From Phlebopus portentosus (Eukaryota > Basidiomycota > Agaricomycetes > Boletales > Boletinellaceae): a stretch of DNA of 64,000 bases. The translations under genes and the position numbers were made by a program. This document shows positions 8,615 to 19,384 of the stretch, in pieces (position 1 is the first letter of the stretch; every line of letters starts with the position of its first letter). A model generated the notes under the pieces. The model saw nothing but the letters and a program-made list of their open reading frames with translations. It was not told the DNA's origin and searched no databases. The stretch covers positions 1,736,001 through 1,800,000 of the forward strand of contig JAYXKI010000004.1 in assembly GCA_037892935.1 (NCBI GenBank), written 5' to 3'.

Positions 8615-11172
8615 AACACGTTCCGAATTCCAGTCGCGACCTTACTATGTCGATTCCTGTCGTTGGGGTCTGATAGCGTTATATGCTGGTCTCCCGAGGT
8701 ATAATCCTTGGTTTCGCATTCGGTTACTGCGAAGAAGGGTCGTCCGAGTAGCGCCTGGAACGGTGCCTGACGAACGACATGCACTTGCAGGGAAAGATCA
8801 ATTCCGGCTATCGTAAACTTGGCGTTCGGGATTAATCCTACGGTGGCCGACTTCGCTGTGTCCGCCATCTCGATGGTCGTGCTCTGGTCCGGTGATAGGG
8901 GCACTTGAAGTTTTTCCCAAACGTCTTCCCTAATCAGACACACTGCTGCGCCTTGATCGAGTACGCACTCCACTTCCATCGCGTCCTCCACTACGGCTGT
9001 AATCGTACGAAGGGGGAGAGTTGCTTCCGCGGTCACTCCCGACGTTCCGATGGACAGAATCGAGTCCTCAGGTTGTTGCGATGCGGTTCCGCACAGTTGC
9101 GTGGCGTAACTCGGCGATTCGACGAGATTCACATCGGCAGCGTTATATCTCTTTGCGGTAGTGAGTTCCTTTAGTTGCTTTCGTAGTTCGGGGGCGATCG
9201 ATAACAGTTCCCTTTGGCTAAGCATAATGCTCGTGTCGAGCATCCGAGTGAGCACGTTAGAGACAGCGTTAGAATCTTCAACGGGGACTACGTAGCGGTA
9301 TTGGGGTTGGGGGTTCGAGGGTTTTCTAATATCATCCTGCTGCGGTGACGAACGTGAAACCGCCGGGGACTTAGGAATAGGGGGTGGCGACTGCTGCGCC
9401 TTCGAAGCCCCTCTTCCTGGCGGTCCCACCTTAGTCGGAATGACTACTCCGTCGAACTTCTGCCTTTTACCAGTCGCCGCTTTCTTCTTTGCCTCGTTGA
9501 GCAAGATTTCTAAACGTTCCACTTCGTAATCGGTCTCTTCTGTCTGATCCTCGCCGATTTCCTGGAGCATAGCTGATGCTATCAGCTCGGCCGGGGTTTC
9601 TGGGTGCTCGGCGACTTCGATGATGTTGACTGGATGTGACGGGTTCGGCTTTAGCAAGTTGTCAATTCGCTCCATCAGGTTCCAGCCCGAAACCCTACTT
9701 GATACGAAGGCTCCGTTTGGCATGACTACTCGTCCGTTCGAGTCACGTAGACACTTTCCGGCCTGGATATACTCGAGTACCATCGGGCATGACCTTATAA
9801 AGTGGCCGGGATCGCTGCAGAACGCACATCCGGGCGTGCGAGCCAATGGGGCCGGTTGCGGACCTGTTGTGATTCGAGGGCCCTGGCCTCTAGTGAGCGA
9901 TTCCAGTGTTACCTGAAAACCCTTCAGCGTTTCCCAAACTTTACTCAAGTCCGTTTCTTCCTTCTTGACGGTCATTCCATGTCCTCCCGACGATGCGCTC
10001 ATTGTTGCGCTCGTTCCGCCGCTCATCGGGTCGGATCCGATCTGATCGACTGCGGATCCCGAAAGAATGTACATGGCTGCGTTTGCTACTTTCTCGGTGT
10101 CGTAGGGGTCGCCCCTCTCGTGGTCCGGGTCCTTGATTTCGAGCCTTTGCAGGATATCCTTCCTAGTCTGGCCCGAAATGCCTCGAAGAAACACGAATTT
10201 CGAGTCGTTCTCGGTAAGTTTGTTGCTGGCAACTAGATACCTGGCTCTGCGTAGGAACTCGCGATGATAAGTGCCGAATTCATCTCTGGTGTGAATACCT
10301 TTCTCGGCCCATTCGGCGATGAACTGCTCCAATTCGCCCCTAGAGTATCTCTTGCCGTCTGCCAAACTTGGATAAAGCTTCTTGACGGCCGTTTTGAAAT
10401 TCCCGACGCTCGCAGGGGCGGCAGAAACTTCGGGTAGGGTCTCCCATACTTCTGCAACGTCAGTCTTCGCATAGTACAGGTACCCACGTCTGATGGTAGT
10501 CGACGCATCCCAGTTGGAATCTATTGCGATCGCATCCACGTCATCGAAGAAGCGGAACAGTTCCTTCGGATCGGAACCGTCGAATACTGGTGCTCTCTTG
10601 TCACCTCGAAGAGGTGGTCTAACTGCAGCCATCTGGTTCGATATACGCTGCAACTGCTGATAATTGGTCTGAAGTTGGTTAAGGATCTGCAGGTTGCTTC
10701 CCAGTCCTTGGAGGTGGTGAGCGAGAGTCAATCCGCTTGGTTGCGACTGTTGCGCAAGCGGATCGACTTGGATCGCTTGATCGGAGGTTTGAGGCTGTCT
10801 GAGCCTAGCGGGGTCTGGGTAATCGAGTCGAACAGTGATATCCTCTGGCGACGAGGATTCTTGCTCGGAGAATTCGGTAGGTAGATTGGTTTCTTGGAAA
10901 CTAAAAGGAGACGATTCGGCCGACGGCTCGAACGATGGTAGGGTACTGGACTCGGTTAGAGGTGAAGGTTGAATTACTGAAGAACTTAGCGACGATGCTG
11001 TGGTGCTTCTAGCGCTTGCCCTCTGCCTAGGTGTCCGAGGTGTGACTTGGGGTAAGGCTTGGTGAACTACGGGGATACGGGCTGATTGGCTTCGGGTAGT
11101 CCGAGTACTACCTGGAGTTTGGTTACTCGTTTTGGACGAACAGTGAATTTCCCCCCTCGCCGGGGGCTCCAC
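8569..11172 (-). CDS. gag: Gag-protease polyprotein
   Basis: The open frame is 867 codons. A Ser/Gln/Pro-rich N-terminal part is followed by a retrotransposon gag domain (from about residue 185, FDGSDPKELFRFFDDV, to about 370). A CCHC zinc knuckle CAFCSDPGHFIRSC sits near residue 450. An aspartic protease domain near residues 735-830 has LDQGAAVCLI as the active-site motif and ALLGRPFF as the flap-distal motif. The active site has DQGA where retroviral proteases have D(S/T)GA. The frame opens at a GTG at the LTR edge and has no ATG there. The first in-frame ATG is at 10632 (about codon 181), directly before the gag domain, so initiation there or splicing of a leader is possible. The stop at 8569 overlaps pol, which is in the -1 frame. 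Confidence 0.88.
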   Translation of the reverse strand: MEPPARGEIHCSSKTSNQTPGSTRTTRSQSARIPVVHQALPQVTPRTPRQRASARSTTASSLSSSVIQPSPLTESSTLPSFEPSAESSPFSFQETNLPTEFSEQESSSPEDITVRLDYPDPARLRQPQTSDQAIQVDPLAQQSQPSGLTLAHHLQGLGSNLQILNQLQTNYQQLQRISNQMAAVRPPLRGDKRAPVFDGSDPKELFRFFDDVDAIAIDSNWDASTTIRRGYLYYAKTDVAEVWETLPEVSAAPASVGNFKTAVKKLYPSLADGKRYSRGELEQFIAEWAEKGIHTRDEFGTYHREFLRRARYLVASNKLTENDSKFVFLRGISGQTRKDILQRLEIKDPDHERGDPYDTEKVANAAMYILSGSAVDQIGSDPMSGGTSATMSASSGGHGMTVKKEETDLSKVWETLKGFQVTLESLTRGQGPRITTGPQPAPLARTPGCAFCSDPGHFIRSCPMVLEYIQAGKCLRDSNGRVVMPNGAFVSSRVSGWNLMERIDNLLKPNPSHPVNIIEVAEHPETPAELIASAMLQEIGEDQTEETDYEVERLEILLNEAKKKAATGKRQKFDGVVIPTKVGPPGRGASKAQQSPPPIPKSPAVSRSSPQQDDIRKPSNPQPQYRYVVPVEDSNAVSNVLTRMLDTSIMLSQRELLSIAPELRKQLKELTTAKRYNAADVNLVESPSYATQLCGTASQQPEDSILSIGTSGVTAEATLPLRTITAVVEDAMEVECVLDQGAAVCLIREDVWEKLQVPLSPDQSTTIEMADTAKSATVGLIPNAKFTIAGIDLSLQVHVVRQAPFQALLGRPFFAVTECETKDYTSGDQHITLSDPNDRNRHSKVATGIRNVLCNVAQQGFQQTSRN
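8590..8596 (-). promoter_or_regulatory. Predicted -1 ribosomal slippery heptamer at the gag/pol overlap
   Basis: On the element strand the heptamer reads GGGTTTT. In the gag phase it splits as G-GGT-TTT, which fits the X-XXY-YYZ rule. Slipping back one base lands exactly in the pol frame, giving a QQGFSADVEE junction. It lies about 20 nt before the gag stop. No downstream RNA structure was computed. Confidence 0.65.
11154..11171 (-). other. Possible tRNA primer-binding site
   Basis: Two bases inside the 5' LTR (element strand) the sequence reads TGGAGCCCCCGGCGAGG. It begins TGG, as sites complementary to a tRNA CCA end do. I could not identify the matching tRNA. Confidence 0.4.
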
Positions 11173-11173
11173 T

Positions 11174-12516
11174 TGAAACTCCTGTGCACTGTCTGATAGC
11201 TGAGGAGTGTCACAGTTCTTGGGGGCTGTTTGGTAAGATTAAAATGAGTGGAAAGAGAAGGGTGACTCTTGGGGGGGAAAACTAGAGAAGCGCTGATGCA
11301 TCGATCTGGGTTCCGGAGCGGTTCCGGAAGGGATGGAGGAGAAATGGGATTGAAGGCTGCTGGATGTATGCGAGGGGGGGGGATTGGATTAAAGGAGATA
11401 GGCGAAGAAGCAAGGCGGGAGAAGTCGAAGCAAGGGGGATTGGCGGTGGCGGTGCGAAGGTAATCGATGTCCTCACAGGTAATCCCTCGATGGATTCGAA
11501 CCCTGGAGGCGGAAGACGATGGGACGAAGCTTAGAGAAGGACTTCCCCTAAGCGCTGACGATTCGAAGGTGATCCCTTCGAGGATTCGACACGATATAAC
11601 GGGTTACGACGAGTTACGACGAGTTTCGGTGGGTTACGAAGCGAAACGGAGCTATACGACGCGGAACGAAGCGATACGCAAGGGACTCAAGTGAGACCTT
11701 GCGTAGAGGCGTAGGGAGGAGAGATGAGGGTCTCTGACTTCAACACGGGTTGAACTGATCACACTGGGCTCGGGTACGACTGCAGAGCAGGAGACTCGAG
11801 GCGTATGAGACAGAACTATCGTGTATTTGTGGGAGATAGAGTCGAGGAGAGTACAGGAAGAGTCGAATTGGTCTCGACTGTAGCTGAAGTGGGTTCAAGC
11901 CCGAGCTAAACTGTTTTCTGCTAAAACTCTCCGGGCTAAAACTGGGCTCCTACTACAAGTTGCTCGCCTATTTATAACTTTGTCCGAACCTGAGCCATCG
12001 GAGCGTCAGGGAGCATAACGAAAGGAAATCGGAAGTGAAAATCATAAGGGAACGCACGGGAACAAGGTACGAGGTGAGCATATCTGGAAGGTGGCGAGAT
12101 AATGACCATAGAGCATAATACGACATGTGAGCGCACACGGAATATTGAGCATAAGAATCATAAGGAACAAAACAAAATATGAACGCATATGGGACTCAAA
12201 AGGGGAAAAGCCGGAGTGCGTCGCGTCGGGTCGAAACTTGGGAGGTGTCGGGGGCCGATTGCGGATCCTTCAATTTACCTCTCGTGCCTGGGTTTAGTAA
12301 GACGAGCTAGCTAAGTCAGCCTTTGTAAGTTTTCGACTGGGTGGCTCGAGCGTCCGAAGGTTCTTCCTACGCAGCGGTCGAGTGCGAGAGGCTACAGTAG
12401 TCCGTTCCACTTCGAATCGAATCGATCCGCACTGAGTTCCGCTGTTACGATGCTGATCACCGCGGAACACGTGTCACGTGCGCGATCTCGGACCTAGCGT
12501 GTCGATGCTTCTTACA
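11174..12516 (-). repeat. 5' LTR of the Gypsy element
   Basis: The LTR is 1343 bp, one G longer than its partner in the G run near 11374. It has the same TG...CA termini and the TATAAATAGG motif on the minus strand at 11967-11976. A tRNA T-arm-like string (GGTTCGAATCC on the minus strand at 11492-11502, also 1358-1368) is present in both LTRs; I give it no function. Confidence 0.95.
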
Positions 12517-12520
12517 GCGT
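12517..12520. repeat. Target-site duplication GCGT, right copy
   Basis: This matches 1037-1040 and directly follows the CA end of the right LTR. Confidence 0.85.
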
Positions 12521-14337
12521 ACCAAAAAGTTTTTCGACCATTGGCATGCGATATCATACGAGACGATGAGTTCTTTAGGACTGCAGCTCTTCAGAGCAGA
12601 CAGAATGATGTAGTCCATATTCGAGTACCTGTAATTCCTTGAAATGTTGATAATCGTGAGATTGACCGCGAGACGTACCTTTCACCCTTTTGAAGGTCGC
12701 CAACGCCATTCTTCCACATCAATGAATGTCTGCCGCAAACGACTGCACCGGTACCACTAGCCTTATATTCACGCGCGTTACGAAGATTAGCTGTGAGGAT
12801 CGCATTGTGCTGTGAACGACACGTATTAGTCTGCAAGATGTTGTTGAGTCAAAAAATCACAAGATGGCAGATGAACTCTTCTTACCTCCATTTCATCAGC
12901 AAAAGAGCTAACAACTCTTTGATAAGTCTCCTCTTCAACGAAATATGCCCAGCCTGGGGCCAATTCCAAGTCCTTCAATCCTCTATTCTTCAATTTCAAC
13001 TTGAAGTTGGCGTCCATTGCCAAGAACTGCGTGTACAACCAACTTTTGGATTTTGGTATCAAGTTTGGGCCGGAATATGAACCAATCAATTCACCTTCGT
13101 GTAATATCTGCTTCTTTCCAGTCGGCTGGTAAGTTACGGCCGGGATGGGGGCATGCAGGGCATTCGACTGCAAGTTGTCCCGGCTTTGTCTCAGCAACTC
13201 CAGACGGATCATGGGCTCTCCCAGCCCGCTTTAACATGGTAAGGTGCCGCCAGAGACGGACAGCATTCGCAAAGTCTTTATATCTGTGCTTTAACGTTGC
13301 CTCAGTGACGAATCGAATGAATTCGAACCTCGTTTCACTCACAAAGGGCTGGGGGAGACTTTTATCCGACTTAAGAACGAGCGCAATGAAGAAATCATAC
13401 ACGTTCATCTTCCCCTGAAGTGAGAGTTCTTGAAAGAGGTCCAGAACATCGAACGAGTACGCCGTTTGCGGGCGATCGGTAGAAGTTGGGAACAGACGTG
13501 CGCGCAATAGCTGAGAGTAGCGGCGTGGCTCCAAACCACAATCACAAAAATCGATGTTCACATAATGAAAGCCGTTTATGTCCATGACTTGGAAGTTTTT
13601 AGATCCCCTAGCTGGATTGCAACACGTAGTCCCAGAATGACCCAGTTGAATGCGAAGTCCAAGTTTGTGTAGGGAAAACTTGTCAAAAAAGGCTCCGTTC
13701 CAAATCTGAAGAGAGTTAGAGACGTGTATACCAGAAAAGTCAATGGTTTCCTTACCTGGATACGATGGAAGGGTAAAACACCGTGCATACGAAGGATGCA
13801 CTGTGAGCAGAACAGTGAAGGTGTCAAGCAATCTAAGCACCTGTAATATTTGCTTTCTTTGCTCGATTCGAGGCAACCGGTACAGCATAACGAATCATCA
13901 TGACACGGGCACCCCTCCAGAGAAATGAGTTCTTCAAGATATTCCTGTCGATGAGGCAACCATGAACGAAGCTTTGCCTGCAGTGAAGAAATCCTTAGCA
14001 AACATAGAATAGGAAGGAGAACAAGGCATACGTGTATTGAACCTCGACCTTTACTCTTCAATTTATACATCTCGAGATGACTCGGTGTGTCTTCCAATCT
14101 ATCACTGAAGTCCATTCCCGGCGTTGCGTCGTGCTTGTCAAATTGTGGTACATCGTACACATGTTCTTCGTCAGCTTTCACGTTGCTCTTTATTTTTCTG
14201 GCTGCAACGAAGCCCCTTCGATCTCTTGCTATACTGAATGCTTGAACGTCAGATGTTCTCCCCTTCTTTTTGACAGGAATGTCCATGAAGTTGACGATTT
14301 TCTTGCTTCGCTTCATGGCGACAGTCTGGGATAGCAT
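12517..14337 (-). pseudogene. KDZ transposase, N-terminal part with CxC2 cysteine cluster
   Basis: The gene starts at the ATG at 14337. A basic N-terminus is followed by an intron (about 14028-13983). The CxC2-type cysteine region comes next: GCPCHDDSLCCTGC, YRCLDC, FCSQC, then after another intron HSGTTCCNPA and NIDFCDCG. The KDZ core begins with FLAMDANFKLK, LAPGWAYFV and GTGAVVCGRH, and continues through NGVGDLQKGERY to an exon with YDIACQWSKNF. That exon reads straight into the TSD and continues in frame at 1040 once the retroelement and one TSD copy are taken out. Introns are short GT-AG types. The exons read here show no stop, so the transposase was probably intact when the Gypsy element landed. 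The element's terminal repeats were not identified; its other end is outside the window. Confidence 0.85.
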
Positions 14338-17300
14338 ACATCAATCATTCGGATTACACTCAATCAAATACATACCTTCGGAACAAGTTGCCGGGGCAAG
14401 TATTCTTACAGAATTTTCGACAAATATGATCTGTATCTGACCCTTTTGATCTTAAGGGGATCAGGGTCAGCCTAGTCACACCTTTGAGAAAGAATGATCG
14501 CCACCCATCGTGTGATTACTGATGGCTTGCCGCCTCATATAAAGACACGAAGTTATGCGTAATTATCATTCACATCTCCCGGTATGTTAGCTTCTTTCTG
14601 TGGACCTCATTCTTTGGAAATGGTACTGCACCAGTGCCCAAGCAAAACCATCGGAAGTTTGCACGAAAATTAAGACAATCAAGACAGCTCGATCAACAGA
14701 ATTTCTGATAGGAAAGCCTGAAAGGATACACGCTGTGATAGGCTGTGATTCAACACACGATGTGCATGTCATCGTTTATTGAGCTGGTACAGCGGCGGAT
14801 TTACAGGAGATCCGATGAAGACGATCGATAACGAAGGAAAAGATCAAGTCTGACGCGGCTTTTGAAATCACGTGGACGTGGCACGGATGGATCATTCACC
14901 TGTCCGGCAGCCAGTTCTTCCGTTTCTAGTTGCTAACATGTGTCCGTCTGTCCATTCAGCAACATCCTGTATTTTACCCTGAACTTCCGCTTGATCGGCC
15001 CGCTGGATTCTATCAGTCTATTCTCGAAATTCATCCTCGGTTTGAAATGACGACATCGGATCTCTAACTGCCGTTAAGCGGTCCAATTGTGCACACTTAC
15101 TTGGCTGGAGAAGCCTGGAGAACTTTGCGCATTGAATCTTGGCAACTTCTGAAGGATCTACGTGCACAAAACAAAAAATTATGAACATATCGCGTCATTG
15201 CTTCGGGCAGAAATTTCCAGGATGTGTTATCCACCAGAAAGGACGCAACTTGGCAGCTCAAAATCATCATCAGCAGCATGGTACGGTGCAAAGTTTTCGT
15301 TCATAGGCAAGGCCGAAAAGACTTTTTGTTGGTGAAATCCCCGAGTCGATGAGCGAGTTGAGTTAGAAATTTGGTAGTCAAGAATCATCTGTGCGTATAA
15401 ACATTTTTTGGTGTTCGGTAGGGATAAATCTGACAGCTTCGATACGTATCAAGTACCATCAGATGTTGGGAAGCGTCCGCTGCGCGTCCTCTGTAAGGTT
15501 GAGCCGTTTATTCCACAAGGAATGCTTCCTGCAGGCTTGACCTGGGCGGTATCCCGCTGATCACAAGGCGCCTTACATAGTGATAAGAAAATAGCTATAA
15601 TTCGCGGACAAAAGACAGACGCACTTCGTCTTAAGCTCTCGTGAATCTTCTGTAGACACCGCAGCCATCGGTGAGAAATTACAAATAAGGAGAATGAAAG
15701 AGAGAAAGGAAAAGAGGAGAATAATGGTGATGGCGGTCTAAAGGTTTGACAAACGTGCGAAGACAAAATTCTGAGGGTTCGCACAGATACTGCACTGATG
15801 AGAAGTCTTGCTGAATCTATAAAGCAAGATCGCGTTCTCTTTATTCACCCCTCCTTGTCAATTGCGCGTGTCGTGACTTATCGGAGCAATTCAGAAGGTA
15901 ATGTAATCTACCAAAGAACGACTCAGTTGCGCACTGGATCTTCTTGTGAACTACTCCAAACTCATGTCAATAAACTCAAGTGTAAGTCAAGGTTAGTGCA
16001 TCACGCTTCTCCTTAAAGTCTCCTTACTTTCCTGGGTCTATTGCAGTATGCGTTCAGGAAGATATTATAAGACAAATTTGGTCAACTTGGTATGTATTTG
16101 TGTGCATGTGGTAATGTTCACTTGAACTCTGGTATGAACATCGTTTTGGTGTCTTACGAACAACTTCAACAAATCTTGCGCATAAGACCTTCTGTCTACT
16201 CTTTCAAGTATCGGATTGAGCTCTGCATCTTTGATGATTGTAGCTCGTCTAAGTCTAGACCCGTCCCATTTAGATCATAAGTTCTATGTGATAGAATCAT
16301 CAATATGTCATTCTTGCAGTATCCACGCATGGATTCACATTCGCGTTTTGACATGCTGCACTCTTGGAGACACCACGTAGGCAATTCCATGCTGATACAT
16401 TAATTGATGCGAAAGCAATCTTCTCTTTGGTGAACTATACATCTCATCTGATCATGGCTTCCCTGTCTTCGTCGCCATTCCTTACTCCATTGGAAGATAT
16501 CATATTGTTCAAAGTAAGTTTGTACTCCCTTCGCTTTGATATGAATCTACCTTTTGCTTGCTGATCATGCCTTTTGTGTGATTCTAAATGTCCTTCCACA
16601 CATCGAATTCATGTTCATTTGTATTAAATCAATGACATCACAATCCTACTCGTGTCTGGATTGACAGATGCACTTTCGATTCAGGTAAGTACATACCTTC
16701 GTGTGGCTTCCTTTATAATAAGATTCCAGTGAATGGATTGAACACGATGATCATCCACGCTCGCTACTCGAAAGACACAAAAAAGTAGAAATTGATTCTT
16801 ATTCAAAATTCAAAACACTAGAATGTATCTTCTCGAGTCAATCGACACTGCTTCAAATCCCTGATATTCTCAAACAGGACAGTTCTCTAAGTTCTGCACT
16901 TGATAGAATGCAATCCACTAAATTTCCACAGCTCACTGTGAGCGAAGAAGCTTTTCATAATTGCTGGAGAATTCTGATTGATCTACAGAACGAATGGGTT
17001 GTTTTTGGAGCTGTATATGTCCATGAAGAATGACTGAAACCATAGATTCTCACTGCTCCTCGATTTTCAACATTCCATAGCACTCTGAACTGAAGGTTCC
17101 CGACGAAGTGAAAGAGAGGGGGAGGAGGAAAATATCAAAGCTAAGAGGCTTATCAGGCGACCACACATTTCATATTCACATCACATTCTGAGCTCGAAAC
17201 TCAATCATTTCACTGGCAATTCTTCAAATGCTTCTCTTGATTGCTCAGAGTGAAGCGACAGACTATACACACACAAGTATATGGAATATAGAAAGTACAA

Positions 17301-17936
17301 ATATTATGATACTCTATGCGAGTCTGGGATTCGCACTTGTAAAAGATGAGTCGACAAGAGTTATTCGATGATCTCACCTGGGAGGGGTGAATATTCCTAC
17401 TTCACCATGCATCCAGTGTTTAACGAAGACATGTAAGGCATCAAAGTAGTTTTTAGCACCCTTTCTGAGGGCGTAAGGAACCATTTCTATATGTTGTCTT
17501 GCAACAGAACTGTACACAAACAAGGGGTGATTACAAGATTGCGAAAACCAGTTTCTGCAATCACTTACACGTCGTTAAATATACCCACTCGAACATCTCG
17601 GACGACGACATGCTAAACAAGCCCTCTCATTACAGAAGTTGAGACCGGAGGGAGACCAAGCCAGCCACTGGTCATGGTTTGCTCTAATACGCTGTTGTCA
17701 AGACATTCAGATGAGAGAACTGTACGCAGAGCCGGCATGTCAGTGCCATAGAGTTCGTCTTCAGTTGTGGGGCGGAAAGTTTGTGCAGACTCTCAGAATG
17801 GGTTTCGGGCCGTTGTCGGATGGGAAGTCATTCACGAAGGACAGCATGAATTTTAGATGTCGTTACCAGCGAAAGGTCCAGAGTAGAGGTTGCGGTTGCT
17901 GTTCAAGATGCCAAATACAGTGAATATACATCTTTA
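14338..17936. other. Gene-poor interval, no supported gene
   Basis: The open frames here are short and none matches a family I recognise. Near 16456 there is an ATG with a 20-codon frame ending at a good donor (AAAGTAAGT), which could be a first exon, but no continuation was convincing. On the minus strand around 17640-17930 there are fragments of protein-like sequence with stops, perhaps a decayed gene. Confidence 0.4.
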
Positions 17937-18437
17937 TTAGAGGGGAAGACGCTCACTGTTCTCGTCACTCTCGACCAAGATGGTTGGAGTACTTAGCTCG
18001 ATGAAAAGCGCATCGAGCTTACCCAAATAGCCATAAGTTGCATCCTTATCGACAGTCCTCTCAGTATACAGGAACTTTGCTATCGATTGTCGAAGACCAA
18101 AGTAATTATCTTGAAATGCAAACGGTCAGAAATAAGAATAGCATAGAAGTCACCAGGAACGAGAACGACTAAGCACGAAAACAAGGTAGAAAAGTCATGT
18201 ACTCGCGTATAAGAACACTGCTCGAAATGGAAAAAAAATGGTAGTTTGTGTCGAGAATTTCGACGAACCTTTCAAAGATGCGAATTAGGACTGTACAGTC
18301 CCAATTTCGCTCATCCCGCTGGGACCTGCTACACTGTGTTCCATATCGGTCGAGAACCGGGTATCTAGTAATGAAACGAGCACCTTCGATGCTTGATGAA
18401 AAGAGCTAACACTCACCAGAGGGCTAGCCTGAGTCAT
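17937..18437 (-). CDS. Possible small gene of unknown function
   Basis: The minus strand shows a coherent protein-like reading in pieces. A short ATG exon lies at 18437 (MTQASPL, followed by a GTGAGT donor). A middle piece has LIRIFERFVEILDTNY, and the last exon (LRQSIAKFLYTERTVDK...YGYLGKLDALFIELSTP) ends at the TAA at 17937. The last exon follows a TTTCAAG acceptor near 18116. The reading phase between the first and second pieces is not settled. No domain is recognised. It could be a real short protein or the tail of a decayed gene. Confidence 0.3.
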
Positions 18438-19384
18438 TCCTACAATAATGATGAGACTTGAAGAGCTGAATGGAGATTGGAGAGGAACCCGTTATCCCGG
18501 ACATGGAGAGCGCAAAAGATACGCACAAGTCAAAACTGATTTACGAGGACAGAAAGGAGGAGAAGGAGAATGGGGAAGACAAAAGTGAAAAGGGAGGGAG
18601 GGATATAGGAACGTACCGCGTGTTGAGAGATCGTAGATTCAGTTTGTCCAGAAAATTTTCCTTCCAATCGGGTTAATCACCCTTTGCACCTTCTGCACCC
18701 GGTTCAAATCAGATTTCTACGACGCTAAAGAAATTGAACTAACCAGCAGATGAATTGACAAGAGATTCTCGATTTACGAGATGCTGGTCATCATCTCTTG
18801 GACTGACATTGGCATCAATTGGCTTTTTCTATGGAATAAGTCCAGAAGAATCATACCTGCTTCTCTGGGCCACAAGAATCGTGATGGAACCTACGTTTGG
18901 ACCAGCAATGGTGATCTATTTCTGTCAAATTTGAGCGAACTTACCAAGATTGAAATCAGTAATTGATGATTCATGGAGGGAGACGTTTGTTCTCATGGAG
19001 GAACAGTTGCAACAGTTGCAGAATGCAGAACTTGACCTTCAGGCCTGAATCGTAGCCGACGCGATATGGTAGACTTGGAGATTTTACAGTAATTGATTAG
19101 TTTCCTGATTACTAAACCAAGCGACTCCTTACTGATCTTTGCCCTTAGATGATTCTATGATAACCATCGCATTTGAAGATGATTTCCGCCGGTTGCATGT
19201 GCCAGGTGATGGGTGATTCTATAACGAATAGTCCTGTAATTTTAGTGGCTTTGTTTCATGACTTTGTCATGAAAAGAAAAGGCTTTGGAGTAACGTACCT
19301 TTTCATCCTCCTCCCCCACTTCCCCTCTTTACACCTAGGCACCTTAGTGAACTATCACAGTCCTCTTCATTTGGCTGCGTAGCC

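Larger units (their letters stand above)
1041..12516 (-). mobile_element. Ty3/Gypsy-type LTR retrotransposon nested in a KDZ transposase gene
   Basis: The element is about 11.5 kb. It has two near-identical LTRs (1041-2382 and 11174-12516), a possible primer-binding site, gag-protease, pol in the order RT, RNase H, integrase (Ty3/Gypsy order), a polypurine-like stretch and a 4-bp target duplication. All retroelement genes lie on the minus strand, so the 5' LTR is the right-hand one. The LTRs differ by about 8 substitutions and one G-run indel over 1342 bp by my count, about 99.4% identity, so the insertion is young. No chromodomain is seen after the integrase. Between integrase and 3' LTR sits an extra spliced gene on the plus strand. 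Pol carries two nonsense codons, so this copy is probably not autonomous. Confidence 0.93.
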
